In this document: positions 46,086-55,207 of the stretch, one piece after another
Numbering within the stretch: the stretch's first letter is position 1
Layout: every line of letters begins with the position of its first letter
NCBI GenBank assembly: GCA_021234155.1
Contig: JAJEKV010000242.1
Span: 434,001-498,000 of the forward strand
Source: Isoetes taiwanensis
Taxonomy: Eukaryota > Streptophyta > Lycopodiopsida > Isoetales > Isoetaceae
Direction: 5' to 3'
DNA length: 64,000 nt
Position numbers and translations under genes: made by a program
The notes under the pieces: model-generated
What the model was told of the DNA's origin: nothing
The model's database searches: none
What the model saw: only the letters and a program-made list of their open reading frames with translations

Positions 46086-46800
46086 AATCCCATCGATCCG
46101 AGACATCGGATCGCCATTCTAGAATGGGACGAGCATGCATGTTTTGCATGCATGCCGTAGCGCATGCCCGTTCTCGTTGGGAGTTCGCTATTTTTAAGCG
46201 CGTTCGCGCCGACTTCTCATCGGCGCTTCCCTTCTCGCCAGCATACCTTATTCTCTTTGAATTGTTTCGAGGCGGGGAGGGGCTTCTTCACACTTTGGTT
46301 TAATTTGGCGTTTCTTTCATGTTTGTCCGTTTCGGCCTTTAGCCTTCATCCCGTGACCTTCGTCCTCGATCCTAGTTTGTTAGGAAGTCCTTTGGTATTC
46401 CGGGCGGTTTGTTGGTTTCATGCGCGAGTCCCATTCTAGAATCCCATCGATCCGAGACATCGGATCGCCATTCTAGAATGGGGCGAGCATCATGTTTTGC
46501 ATGCATGCGGGCGGCGCATACCCGTTCTGGTTGGGAGTTCGCTATTTTAGGCGGTTTTCGCCCCGACTTCTCATCGGGGCTTCCTCTTCTCTGCCGTGAT
46601 ACCTTATTCTCTTTGAACCCACCCTCCCCCCTTCTTTGTTATTGTATTTTTTTTATCGGCGTGGCGGCGTAATCAACCCCCACTCTGGGAGGTTTGGTTT
46701 TATCTTGTTGTTTTGTTGGTGATGTGCGGGGTACAGGTTAGCGGCGGCCGTTTCGACTTTTCCATTCGTGGGTTTTGTGGCCCATTTTTATGCCTTCGTT
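46086..46800 (+). repeat. About 354-bp GC-rich tandem units
   Basis: ATCCCATCGATCCGAGACAT starts units at 46086 and 46440. Each holds the hairpin GATCCGAGACATCGGATC, CCATTCTAGAATGG, a CATGCATG word, GGGAGTTCGCTATTTT and ACCTTATTCTCTTTGAA. The first unit ends GGTTTGTTGGTTTCATGCG, a phrase repeated at 47052-47072. Tandem GC-rich monomers with strong hairpins are found in 5' regions of some retrotransposons, but I cannot prove that here. Confidence 0.7.
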
Positions 46801-47090
46801 TGTCCAAGCCCCTTCTTAGAGGCTTATCACTAGGTTTTTCCTCGAAAACCGAAAGGGCGAGGGGTTTTAATCCGTTGATAAGCTTTGGCGGTACATTAGC
46901 CCGATCTCTATTAGCATTGTATTTTGTTGGGGTCCAAATGATATAATTGGATTTTTCCTTTATTTTTATGGGTAGTTAGCATGTGTCGGCTACCCACTAT
47001 CCACCATTGTAGAAAATCTCTTTGAGATGAATGAGAAGCAAGTCTAAGTTCGGGCGGTTTGTTGGTTTCATGCGAGTCCCATTCTAGAAT
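46801..47090 (+). mobile_element. Retroelement 3'-end-like segment
   Basis: AGGTTTTTCCTCGAAAACC...GGGGTTTTAATCC resembles the 3' region at 945-985 and 42230-42260. It ends in a phrase shared with 46400-46440, as if a unit copy lies on each side. No coding sequence. Confidence 0.4.
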
Positions 47091-47174
47091 TAAAACTGAA
47101 AAAAAAAGGGGGACACAACCAAAGCGACTTGCCGCAATCCAGGAAATGGATGAACCCAAACAAAAGATGACAAA

Positions 47175-47349
47175 AAACTAGAAGAGATAGGAAAGAATAG
47201 AACAGACTAGAGGATTCAGCTCAAGAGAACGCCGATAAGAGAATAGTGGAAAAATAGAAGAATATATAGGATATACGATCCAAAGATAGCAACGTCCCTT
47301 GCCAAAGAATGGTGGTTCTATTGCGAATTCGCAATAGAACCATGACATT
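47175..47349. repeat. Dispersed 175-bp repeat, copy 2, with 30-bp palindrome
   Basis: Same sequence and orientation as 38387-38561, differing at one or two bases; palindrome at 47313-47342. After it, ATTGTGGTTTACAAATGTT resembles 37468-37525, which lies to the left of copy 1, so the order of shared pieces differs between the two places. Confidence 0.8.
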
Positions 47350-47439
47350 GTAAGAGATTGTGGTTTACAAATGTTCGTACATCTTATTGTGATTTGCATA
47401 TTTTTTATTTGGATGTGTGTTTATTGGCCATAAAAAAAA

Positions 47440-47836
47440 AAAACTTAGGATATGTTAAAGTATTCATGAGATTGCTGCGTACAGCTGTGGGTATGCTGGA
47501 TCTGCTGCCAGCATTTATATCAAGATAAGACTCTGAATCTACGTCTATCATTACCTATAGTATATGTAGATCAGGTTGGATAAGATCAAGTTAGCAAAGC
47601 GATGGATCAAACCACTTGGCTACTTTGGTTAGATCCACTGGATGTTAAAAAGGGCAGCCTTGGGGACATTCCCTCATCTGCATTTCTTTGGTAGCCTGTG
47701 CAATTGTGAATCAAAATAGTTGTCCATATCTGGCATGGTGGAATTTGTGTTGGCCTGCATTTTATGGCGAACGAGTATCATCATATGGGGTATGTCGCAC
47801 CATAAGGTGCTCCCTTCCTTAAAAAAAAAAAAAAAA
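47440..47836 (+). mobile_element. Poly-A retroposon 3' end
   Basis: A non-coding block ending in 16 A residues at 47821-47836, joined directly to the hairpin motif that starts at 47837. The left border is unknown. Confidence 0.45.
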
Positions 47837-47900
47837 GGGTCCTGCGCACGGAGGGTTGCCCTCCAGTTTCCTGTGGGTAAAGTGGCTTAAATCAAACTGT
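47837..47900. repeat. Hairpin motif, copy 1 (candidate transposon terminus)
   Basis: CTGCGCACGGAGGGTTGCCC and what follows, with the 15-base hairpin GGAGGGTTGCCCTCC at 47850-47864 and later AAGTGGCTTAAATCA, is shared with 52317-52375. In both places degraded host gene fragments begin 100-250 bases to the right. The combination of a GC hairpin near an AT-rich border suggests a Helitron-like end. Confidence 0.5.
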
Positions 47901-47999
47901 ATAGAATCAAAAATTTTACTTGAAACCATATTGCCTTAGATTCCTGAACCCAACACGTGAACGACACTTATCATCATCAAATCCACCTTTAACTTTTTC

Positions 48000-48397
48000 T
48001 TAAAAGTGTCTCAATACTTCTGCATCGACACTTGCAATTTGGTTACAGAATTGCTCTTTGAGACAAGTCCTCTTTCTTTTGGGGAGAGCAATAAAAAAGG
48101 GATAAACATTTTCCCCGAGATATCCTGAGGCACTCAGGTACCGGTCTACTTCCCACCTCTTTGCAAATTCCTGCAACCAACAATTGCCCACAATGCACAT
48201 CAATCAAATTTGGAAACAACTATAATTGTCCTATGAAGTGAAGGATCAATAGAATGTATAGCATCTAGCCATAATGATGAGCACCATTCTACACTGCTCT
48301 GCTGGAGAAATAATAGCAACCTATTTGGTGAAGCTATTAATGTTCGAACCATGGCAATTATGTCATCGAGTGTACTTTCTGGTTCACCTTTTTTTGC
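48000..48397 (-). pseudogene. DRP5A-type dynamin fragment, two exons
   Basis: Exon 48397-48203 (after TTTCAG) encodes KKGEPESTLDDIIAMVR, LLLFLQQSSVEWCSSLWLDA and RTIIVVSKFD; exon 48170-48000 (after TTGCAG) encodes EFAKRWEVDRYLSASGYLGE, PFFIALPK and SVDAEVLRH. These are the GTPase-domain segments of plant dynamin-related protein 5A, including VVSKFD, equivalent to the TKLD nucleotide-binding loop. The first exon lacks a proper donor after SKFD and about three residues, and the second runs into a stop right after LRHF where the family continues. The P-loop, middle and effector domains are absent, so it is a captured or dispersed fragment of a membrane-scission GTPase gene. Confidence 0.8.
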
Positions 48398-48400
48398 CTG

Positions 48401-49190
48401 AAATACCAAACAAAGGTATTGTGCTGTGACATATATCATCAAACATTACAAGGTCATGCCTATGACATACACTGTGTAAAAGTGGTGATATATAAAAGTT
48501 AAAATACTTTTATCATCTAAATAAGAGCTTAGGTGAAACCATTTGAACCAATTGTGTGGATTAGAATTAGAGATGCTTTGAAAGTGCAGTCTGTGTTCTG
48601 GATATGTTTATGTATGAGCAAAGTTCTCTTTTCGGGAACAAGTGAACAATTCCGCAGCTTCAAAAAGCTAGCCTAATACACTTTAATCCTCTCTATGGCA
48701 TAATGTTGTCTTAATAAATGGTATTGTTTAAAATGCGTTTCCTTCCTATCCTTGTTTCCTTCCTATCCTTGATCTGCATGTAGTGGTAGAATTTATACTA
48801 AATTTTAGCATTCTGCTTGCAACTTATAAAGCATGGCCATTTTAAATAAATGACACCTATAATCAAAGCACTCAAAAGATGCAGCATCTTGCATACCAAA
48901 AATTGCAAATGCAAATTGCTATTCATTGGAGCTAGGCCTAGTAACTCTGAATTTATAGCTTGGAACTGGTCGGCTTCTAAAGCCACCCTTAAGAACCATC
49001 AACGTAAACAAATTCCTATATATATACTGAAATTTCCAGTTCCCTTGTCCAGAACAATGCTTCAACATCAAAAAAGACTATTGCATAGTTTGATAATCCC
49101 ATTAATATACAGACCAACAAATAATAACTCAATTCTAACACAGTGAAATGAAAACCAATAAATAAGAACAACAACATTAATCTCTTGCTG
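48401..49190. other. Between gene fragments, no gene recognised
   Basis: A minus-strand piece near 48990-48880 with a possible donor (SYKFRVTRPSSNE) was seen but not identified. Confidence 0.3.
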
Positions 49191-49901
49191 GTTATAAAGA
49201 GTGCAAAAAGTATGTCTTTCACTTCAGAGTATGAATCAATCTGTTGGAGATTAGGAAGAGTAGATATAAGCTTGTCCTTGTAGGTTGGCTCAGATGCCTG
49301 CATCCAAATATACAAATTAAACAAATAGAAAGGTGCATCCTTCAGATAGAGATTAATGTATAATATATACACAAGGATTCTGCTCCAGATAAATGGTTAA
49401 AAATGACTCCTTATACCACATAGTGCTTGGTTTATCCCTTCTAAAATAGGTATCAAATTGTCATTTAGCCAAAGATTTTCGAGTCTGAACATTGAACCCA
49501 AACAGATTTAAAGATTCAATAAGGTAATAAAACTACTGGAAGTGAAAGTTGAATATTGCCTTGCAAGTATACTTATATCACTAATGGATGCCAGTCTATT
49601 AGATGATACATCCAATACACGCAGATTCACAAGCTCTGAAAGTCCCTCCATGTGCGAGATTGCATTATGACTTAGATAAAGCTCCTCAAGCTTCGCACAT
49701 TCCTAAAGTAAACAAGATGACAGCTTCTAAGCGTCTTACATAGCTACAATGCTGCAACTACTTGTTTACCTGAAAACCAAACATTGATGTTAGACGATTG
49801 CTTTGTAAACTGATCTTCATCAGATTACACAATCCATGGACGTTCACAGCTTTTATGCGATTGCGGCCAAGCCATAACTTTTGCAATTTTGTTTCCATCA
49901 C
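49190..49901 (-). pseudogene. SDS22-like leucine-rich repeat fragment, four exons
   Basis: Exons 49901-49770 (LQKLWLGRNRIKAVNVHGL, KISLQSNRLTSMFGF), 49702-49573 (LEELYLSHNAISHMEGLSEL, LRVLDVSSNRLASI), 49484-49371 (RLENLWLNDNLIPILEGI, then FLTIYLEQNPC) and 49297 onward (PTYKDKLISTLPNLQQID) follow the order of the last repeats of SDS22, the LRR regulator of protein phosphatase 1 (LEDLWLNDNQIES, LTTIYLE.NPC, YK..L...FPNLQQID). The third exon has a one-base loss between ILEGI and FLTIYLE, and the join between exons two and three is not in frame, so the copy looks inactive. The N-terminal repeats are missing. Ends are approximate; the last exon runs on to 49016 without a family match. Confidence 0.75.
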
Positions 49902-50233
49902 CTAACCTTGGCAACCTGTCATCCATCAGGTCATCGTACAACCAACAAACACGAATATTTGTCTTTAAATTTAATGCTCATGCAAGCATATAGCAACATA
50001 TAACTGAAACCATCTTTAAGTAAGAAACTCACTCGGATTTTATTGAAACAAACTCGTTCTTTGGCACATACTATTCCCATCATTTGGGTGATACTATATG
50101 CATGCCAAGCAACAATGTGATCTCGTTGAAGAACACATCAAATACAACAAGATTTGTAAACCATGTAAAATCCTCCTTGTATCTTTGTAATGGCTGTGAT
50201 TCTTGTATCATACTAATATGCTATATCTGTTAG

Positions 50234-50770
50234 CAAATTTTTCCTGGGGGAGCAGAATGTTCAAGTAGAGAAGCTAGAAGAAAGTCTAGTAGATAAGACG
50301 CTTAAATCATTGTTCATTGATGACGTCATCCGTAACAATGATTTTCTAGGAAGATTAATAAATGCTGGTGTCACACGCTGTGTTGCTCTACGTGACAGAA
50401 GATTCCAAACTCCAAAAAACCTATTGTATGTATTGTCAAATGACCAGAGCGGTTTGCCTATTGCTGCGCAACCTAATGATGATCATGTTGATATATGCAT
50501 GGATGATAGAAAAGTAAAGGGTTCTCTTGATAGTTCTGATGACTCTAGGAACATGTCAAAGGGAGTGGAAACCCCTCGGCATTGTATAGCTTCGTTACCA
50601 ACCGTATGGGGTGTCTTGCCCTGCACTACATGTGGAATATTGTCTTTTGTAAGTGCAGTGATTGTGTAACCATCCAGTGAGGCAGCTACTGCATTTTCTA
50701 TACCACAAACGAAAACAATGACCAGAAGATCTGCAGCAAGTTTGAAGGATTTATCTGGATTATCAGGTAA
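50234..50770 (+). pseudogene. JmjC histone demethylase-like fragment with internal stop
   Basis: After the acceptor CTGTTAG the plus strand reads KFFLGEQNVQVEKLEESLVD, SLFIDDVIRNNDFLGRLINA, then an Asp/Ser-rich linker, and PCTTCGILSFVSAVIV followed by TAA at 50667-50669, then PSSEAATAF in the same frame. Plant JmjC lysine demethylases have P C..CGILSF..VAI.QP.EAA at this point, so the stop replaces the Gln codon. The JmjC catalytic core (HxD...H) is upstream in the family and absent here. It is a fragment of a chromatin gene in the same island as DRP5A and SDS22 pieces but in the opposite orientation. Confidence 0.6.
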
Positions 50771-50874
50771 ACTAGAAAATTTGTCTTATAGATATCACTG
50801 TCTTATAGATATCACTGTCTTAGACGCAGGGTTGCCTTATCACTATCTTTTATTATCTACAGGAACTACATCTT

Positions 50875-52092
50875 GTGAGTTTGACTACTCTGAGCATTGC
50901 TCATGAACTAAATGGCAGTCAATATATGGAAAATAGAATTTCTACTATTGAAAGATCAGACAACCTTACCATGAGACGAATCACTGAGCAAAGTGTTGAT
51001 CATCCATCTTCCCTGGTTACCATCAATCAGAAATTATCCCTTAAAACCAAACGAAAATGCCTGCCACGCCTTTGGACGACTATAAGTAAGAAAACGAGGA
51101 CAACCAATGCGGCAAGATTTACGATCCCTGACCTTACTATCTTCCCCTGTACCATGATTCCGTCTAGATTTTTCTCTATGGCAAACATAAACTTTGACTT
51201 CACACACCATAGGCCGATTCATTGTTGACACCCTTTCAGTCCTTAACAAAACCTTCTACTTTACAGCAATTTCCTCCATTGTTCGGCTCAACTCATACGC
51301 CTCCTGCAACTGCTTGTGTCTTGATTGGACGACTGACCAGACCTGCACTGGCCGGTTAGATGGCTTGCACAGCCCAACAACAGGGGCGACCGCGAGTTTA
51401 CAGACGATAGGGAGTTTGGAGCAGTTTTCAATTTCTTGTCTACACATATATAAGTCAGTTTCATATTTTGATTTTTCGTTTTTGTCGCCTGACAGAATTT
51501 ACAGCGCCAATCCAATCATTCGCCCTTTTGGTGCTAACGTTTTATTACTTTGCCCTTTTTTGCCACGTTTTTCTTGGGAAGAATCGACTCCGCCCGATGA
51601 TGCAAGCCGTCGTGTTATGCTATGGCGGTGGGCGGTGGGCGATGGCTATGGCGTTGGTGGATAGAGAAAATGCCTTTGAAATAGGAGGCCGAGGCTTTAG
51701 CATCTTCGGATGCAAAAAGCGATGAATGGGTGTAGGTTTAGCGCCTTTGTTGTCGGAACTATCGCTACATTATTCAAGCTTCACAATGGCATCGTATTAC
51801 GTTCCGCTAATGCTTTATGGCAGTGTTAGAAAATAAGAAATCGACTCCTTTGCCACACGTCCAGGGAAGCTAGGGCTGCGGATTCTGGTCCCAGCCATCA
51901 CCATGTTTTTCCTCACTTTGGCAGATGTCTCATGCCCTAAAACTTGGAGGCATTCAACTAAGGCAGCTAACAAAAATTTCTAATAAACATAAAGAACTAT
52001 CTTGGACATTGGAATTATATGTTATTTATGATTTATCTCCAAATATGATTGTTGCTCTGTACAGATCTTGGAGCTTATTTTGCGATTTACGA
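50875..52092. other. Unassigned sequence
   Basis: An open frame at 50875-51228 (plus) has no recognised domain and may continue the JmjC fragment. A minus-strand frame near 51447-51256 with IENCSKLPIVCKLA looks faintly like the segment DNCFKPIVPCKLAI at about 52990, but is otherwise unknown. Confidence 0.3.
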
Positions 52093-52301
52093 TTTCTCTG
52101 TATATATAAGAGATATATGTAGAATACCAATAGAACAACTGTATTATGATATATGGTTGGAGGTGCCACGAAGCTATTAAAAAACAAAAGAAATTTCTCT
52201 TGTATATATAAGAGATATATGTAGAATACCAATAGAACAACTGTATTATGATATCTGATATCTGGTTGGAGGTGCCACGAAGCTATTAAAAAACAAAAGA
52301 A
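52093..52301. repeat. About 102-bp tandem duplication
   Basis: TGTATATATAAGAGATATAT starts both copies (about 52098 and 52201), each running to GAAGCTATTAAAAAACAAAA. The second copy has an extra GATATCT. The beginning, TCTCTTGTATATATAAGAG, is similar to Helitron 5' ends, but this is only a resemblance. Confidence 0.8.
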
Positions 52302-52316
52302 AATATTAAAACAAGG

Positions 52317-52375
52317 TGCTGCGCACGGAGGGTTGCCCTCCATGGCCCGAGGGTGAAGTGGCTTAAATCATACTT
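52317..52375. repeat. Hairpin motif, copy 2 (candidate transposon terminus)
   Basis: Shares about 60 bases with 47837-47900, including the hairpin GGAGGGTTGCCCTCC at 52327-52341 and AAGTGGCTTAAATCA. Preceded by AATATTAAAACAAGG, and followed within 250 bases by an LRR gene fragment. Confidence 0.5.
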
Positions 52376-52614
52376 CCAAGTCATGTTTTCACAATCAATC
52401 AAAATTGCTACTTCAAAGCAATAGAATACTTGATACCATGACTTTATGAGAATTGGCCTGAAGAAATCTTTGGTGCTCATCTTGGAACAAGGATCAGAAG
52501 CAGAAGGACAAGTGTAATAGAGCAGAGAATAGAAATACATATTTTGTTTCAGGTAGTTAATGCTTGCCTTCATAGCAAATGCAACAACATCCATGGCACA
52601 ATATCTTTAAGCTA

Positions 52615-52985
52615 AAGTGATGGCTTTTGAGCAATCTCCTTAGGTATTGGACCAGTAAGGTTGTTGCCATTAAGCTTCAAGCTGATAAGAACTATTAAAT
52701 TAGCAAGAGCATGAGATAGGGAACAGTACCAGTTAATTGATTGTTGTTCAGCTTCAGATCTTCCAGAGTAACAGCATTGCATAAACCAGCAGGGATTGGA
52801 CCTGTTATTTCATTCACTTGGAGCCGCAACTGTGTGAGTGATGGCATGCTTTCCACCGCATTTATCGGACCCGTAAGCACAAGACCCAGCATACTGTTTT
52901 TTGCTTGCAACTGGATCAAATTAGAGCTTCGGTTCAAACATCCGCGATCTAGAAAGCAAGTGATCGCCAGTTTACAGGGAACAAT
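52615..52985 (-). pseudogene. LRR receptor-like fragment
   Basis: The minus strand gives SNLIQLQAKNSMLGLVLTGP, SLTQLRLQVNEITGPIPAGL, LEDLKLNNNQLTGTVP and, after a frameshift near 52712, LISLKLNGNNLTGPIPKEIA, then a stop. Repeats of L..L.L..N.LTGPIP type belong to plant LRR receptor kinases or LRR extracellular proteins. The kinase domain, transmembrane segment and signal peptide are absent. The frameshift and stop mark it as dead. Confidence 0.75.
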
Positions 52986-54049
52986 AGGTTTGAAGCAGTT
53001 ATCGATATATCCTTGGTATATTCCAACATATACCTAGAATATGCCAGAAACCCACATAAGCAAGGATTTGCCCCCCTAGGGGCAACCCAAAAATTAAGAT
53101 TGAGAATGGGTTGGTGGTTGTTTTTAGTAAGAATGTACAAATTTCTAGCTTATATGTGTACTTACTTACACTAAAGTCGACGGTACTGTAATTGATGCTA
53201 ATCATCTATTTTGCTTGCTTATAGATACTACTAGTATGTTAATATTCATATGCTTACCATTTCCATTTGTCCAATTACTGAGCAGTGAGATAATTCGAAG
53301 TAGTTCCTGTTTTGATGTGAGAACTATTTGGTGGCAAGGTATCATAAAAAATCAAGTCCAACTTCTTCCGTATCTGGCAGTACTACTTGCCACACCCATG
53401 TTATGCTAATTCTGAAAAGAAACGTACAACAACATTTTGAACCACCTTTATTGGATGTAAGGTTTTCCTGTACTTAAAGCATTGAGATGCAAATAGCTAA
53501 ATTTTTATGCATATTTCTATAAGATATGATACAAATTCTAGACAGAAACTTGAATCATCCCACTATTCAGGGAGGCAATAAGTAGGTCTAAAAAAGTTTC
53601 TCTCAACACTGTGTGAACATAAAATTCGTGGTTTGACTGCATGACTGCATTTTTTTTAAGTCCAATCCTTGCTTACAAGTGAGCATTTATGTTGGTGGTT
53701 GTTTTCATATCTCCACATTTATTTGCTTTTCTTGTGGAAGGGTATAATCTCATCTTGAAAATGTGTTTGCAATTAAGCACTTACCACATCTCTTCATTGA
53801 TATCATCTTCCGTTAATGCACACTTAAGATTTTCCAAAAACATTTGTTGATATGTTTCTTTTTCAATTATTTCATGCCTCACATATACAACAACTGTAAC
53901 AGAAAGTCTCATTAACGTTGCTTTTTCCAGAGTGGATATCACTGCTTGTTAGCAAAGAAATGGCCAAAATATGACTTGGCTAACATTTGTGGCCAAAACC
54001 TTTAAAAACTAGTCGATATACTACTTCTACACACGTACATCATCTGCAC
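52986..54049. other. No gene seen
   Basis: AT-rich. A short palindrome GCCCCCCTAGGGGCAAC occurs near 53068-53084. No motif recognised. Confidence 0.35.
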
Positions 54050-54480
54050 CCACTTGTGGGGGGAAGGGGGTTGTGGGAAGGAGAGGAGAGACCTTGCTTA
54101 GGATTGTTAAAAGCAAGGAACCAGTAGATCTTATCGAAAGATATGGGAGCAATTCCTGTATGAACATCTCTCCCAATGTATTGTCTAGCAATTGAACCAA
54201 ATTTGTGACCCATCGGATATTGAGCTGCACCTCGTATAACATATTGTCCCATAAACTAGGTTCCTTTACTCCCATTCATTTGGCAACAACAGAATGCACA
54301 CCGTCACATCCAACAACAATCTGCAACATATCTCCATATGAGACAAGTGACTGAAAATATATCCTTAAACCAGATAATCCATACCTCGGAGGTAATAGGT
54401 GTTTCATCTTCCATATAAATAGTGACGAGCTTCCTCCTTAGCTTTTGATATTTTTTCCACCTTACTATTAAATCTAATAG
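54050..54480 (-). pseudogene. FAD-dependent monooxygenase fragment, nonsense and frameshift
   Basis: Minus strand: an exon near 54480-54398 (KLVTIYMEDETPITSE, donor GAG|GTATGG), then after TTGCAG IVVGCDGVHSVVAK followed by TGA at 54276-54278, MGVKEPSL, and in a shifted frame GQYVIRGAAQYPMGHKFGSI, RDVHTGIAPIS and KIYWFLAFNNP. This is the conserved middle of plant FAD monooxygenases of the MO1/CTF2 group: VGCDG.NSVVAKW (FAD/NADPH GD motif), then RG...P.GH.F. The stop replaces the Trp of AKW. Neither the GxGxxG Rossmann start nor the C-terminus was found. Confidence 0.75.
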
Positions 54481-54589
54481 TTTCTTTGGGAAGGGGCCTT
54501 GTAAGAGCTTTCACAAGTAAGTCGCATTTAATTAAAGTGGGTCAAATCTCGAAATTTGGGACTCAGACTGAAAATGGGACTCATATGGC

Positions 54590-54960
54590 ATTTTTTTTTT
54601 TTGAAATGAATGCTTGAATAGAATTTTTTCGTAATAAAGCAACAATAACATTTACAAAGAACAATCCGAGAAAAGAAGAGGAGACGGTGGAGAAAGAATG
54701 GTAGGAAGGAAGGGGAGATGGAAGGGAGGGACTGGGAGGGAGGCAAAGGAGCAAGGGAGAGGGAGGGAGGCGGGGGAGAGGTAGGAGAGGCAAGGGGTTG
54801 TTGGAAGGGGGGAAGGGGCGGGGAGGGAGGAGGGGGGGAAGGAGGGAGGGAGGGGAGGAAAAGAGAAGAGCAAAGGAGAAGGGAGGGGAGGGGAGGGGAG
54901 GAAAGAGAAGGAGGGGGCAAAGGAGGAGAGGGAGGGGCAAAGTGGGGCAAGGTTCCCCCC
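54590..54960. repeat. Polypurine GGGAGG tract
   Basis: A T run (54592-54602) is followed by AT-rich DNA and then about 300 bases almost entirely of G and A (54665-54945), with many GGGAGGGAGG runs, ending at a C run (54953-54964). Such a tract can form G-quadruplex or triplex structures. Proline-rich frames on the other strand are a by-product of composition. Confidence 0.85.
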
Positions 54961-54965
54961 CCCCC

Positions 54966-55045
54966 AAAAGTATTAATTATTAATGTATAATTAATAATTA
55001 ATTAAACTAACTAAATAATTAATTAAATAATAAATTAAATTAAAA
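54966..55045. repeat. AATTAATT-rich simple sequence
   Basis: An 80-base stretch of almost pure A and T with several short palindromes (TTAATTAATTAA type). Confidence 0.7.
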
Positions 55046-55065
55046 CACACAATACAACTGCCTCC

Positions 55066-55207
55066 ATTCTCGACTCGGTAGTCGAGAATGAAGCATCCTT
55101 TTCCAAAGCTTTTGCCCTAAGCATCCTTTGATACTTCCCTAAACATGTGTTTGATTTGCTTGATTCTCGACTCGGTAGTCGAGAATGAAGCATCCTTTTC
55201 TGAAGCC
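55066..55207. repeat. Duplicated hairpin, 97 bp apart
   Basis: The 24-base hairpin ATTCTCGACT-CGGT-AGTCGAGAAT occurs at 55066-55089 and 55163-55186, each time followed by GAAGCATCCTTTTC. The stem is a perfect 10 bp in both copies. Confidence 0.85.

Noticed and set aside
54528-54967. Proline/serine-rich open frames over the polypurine tract
   Set aside because: All frames of a G/A-only tract stay open; this is composition, not coding.
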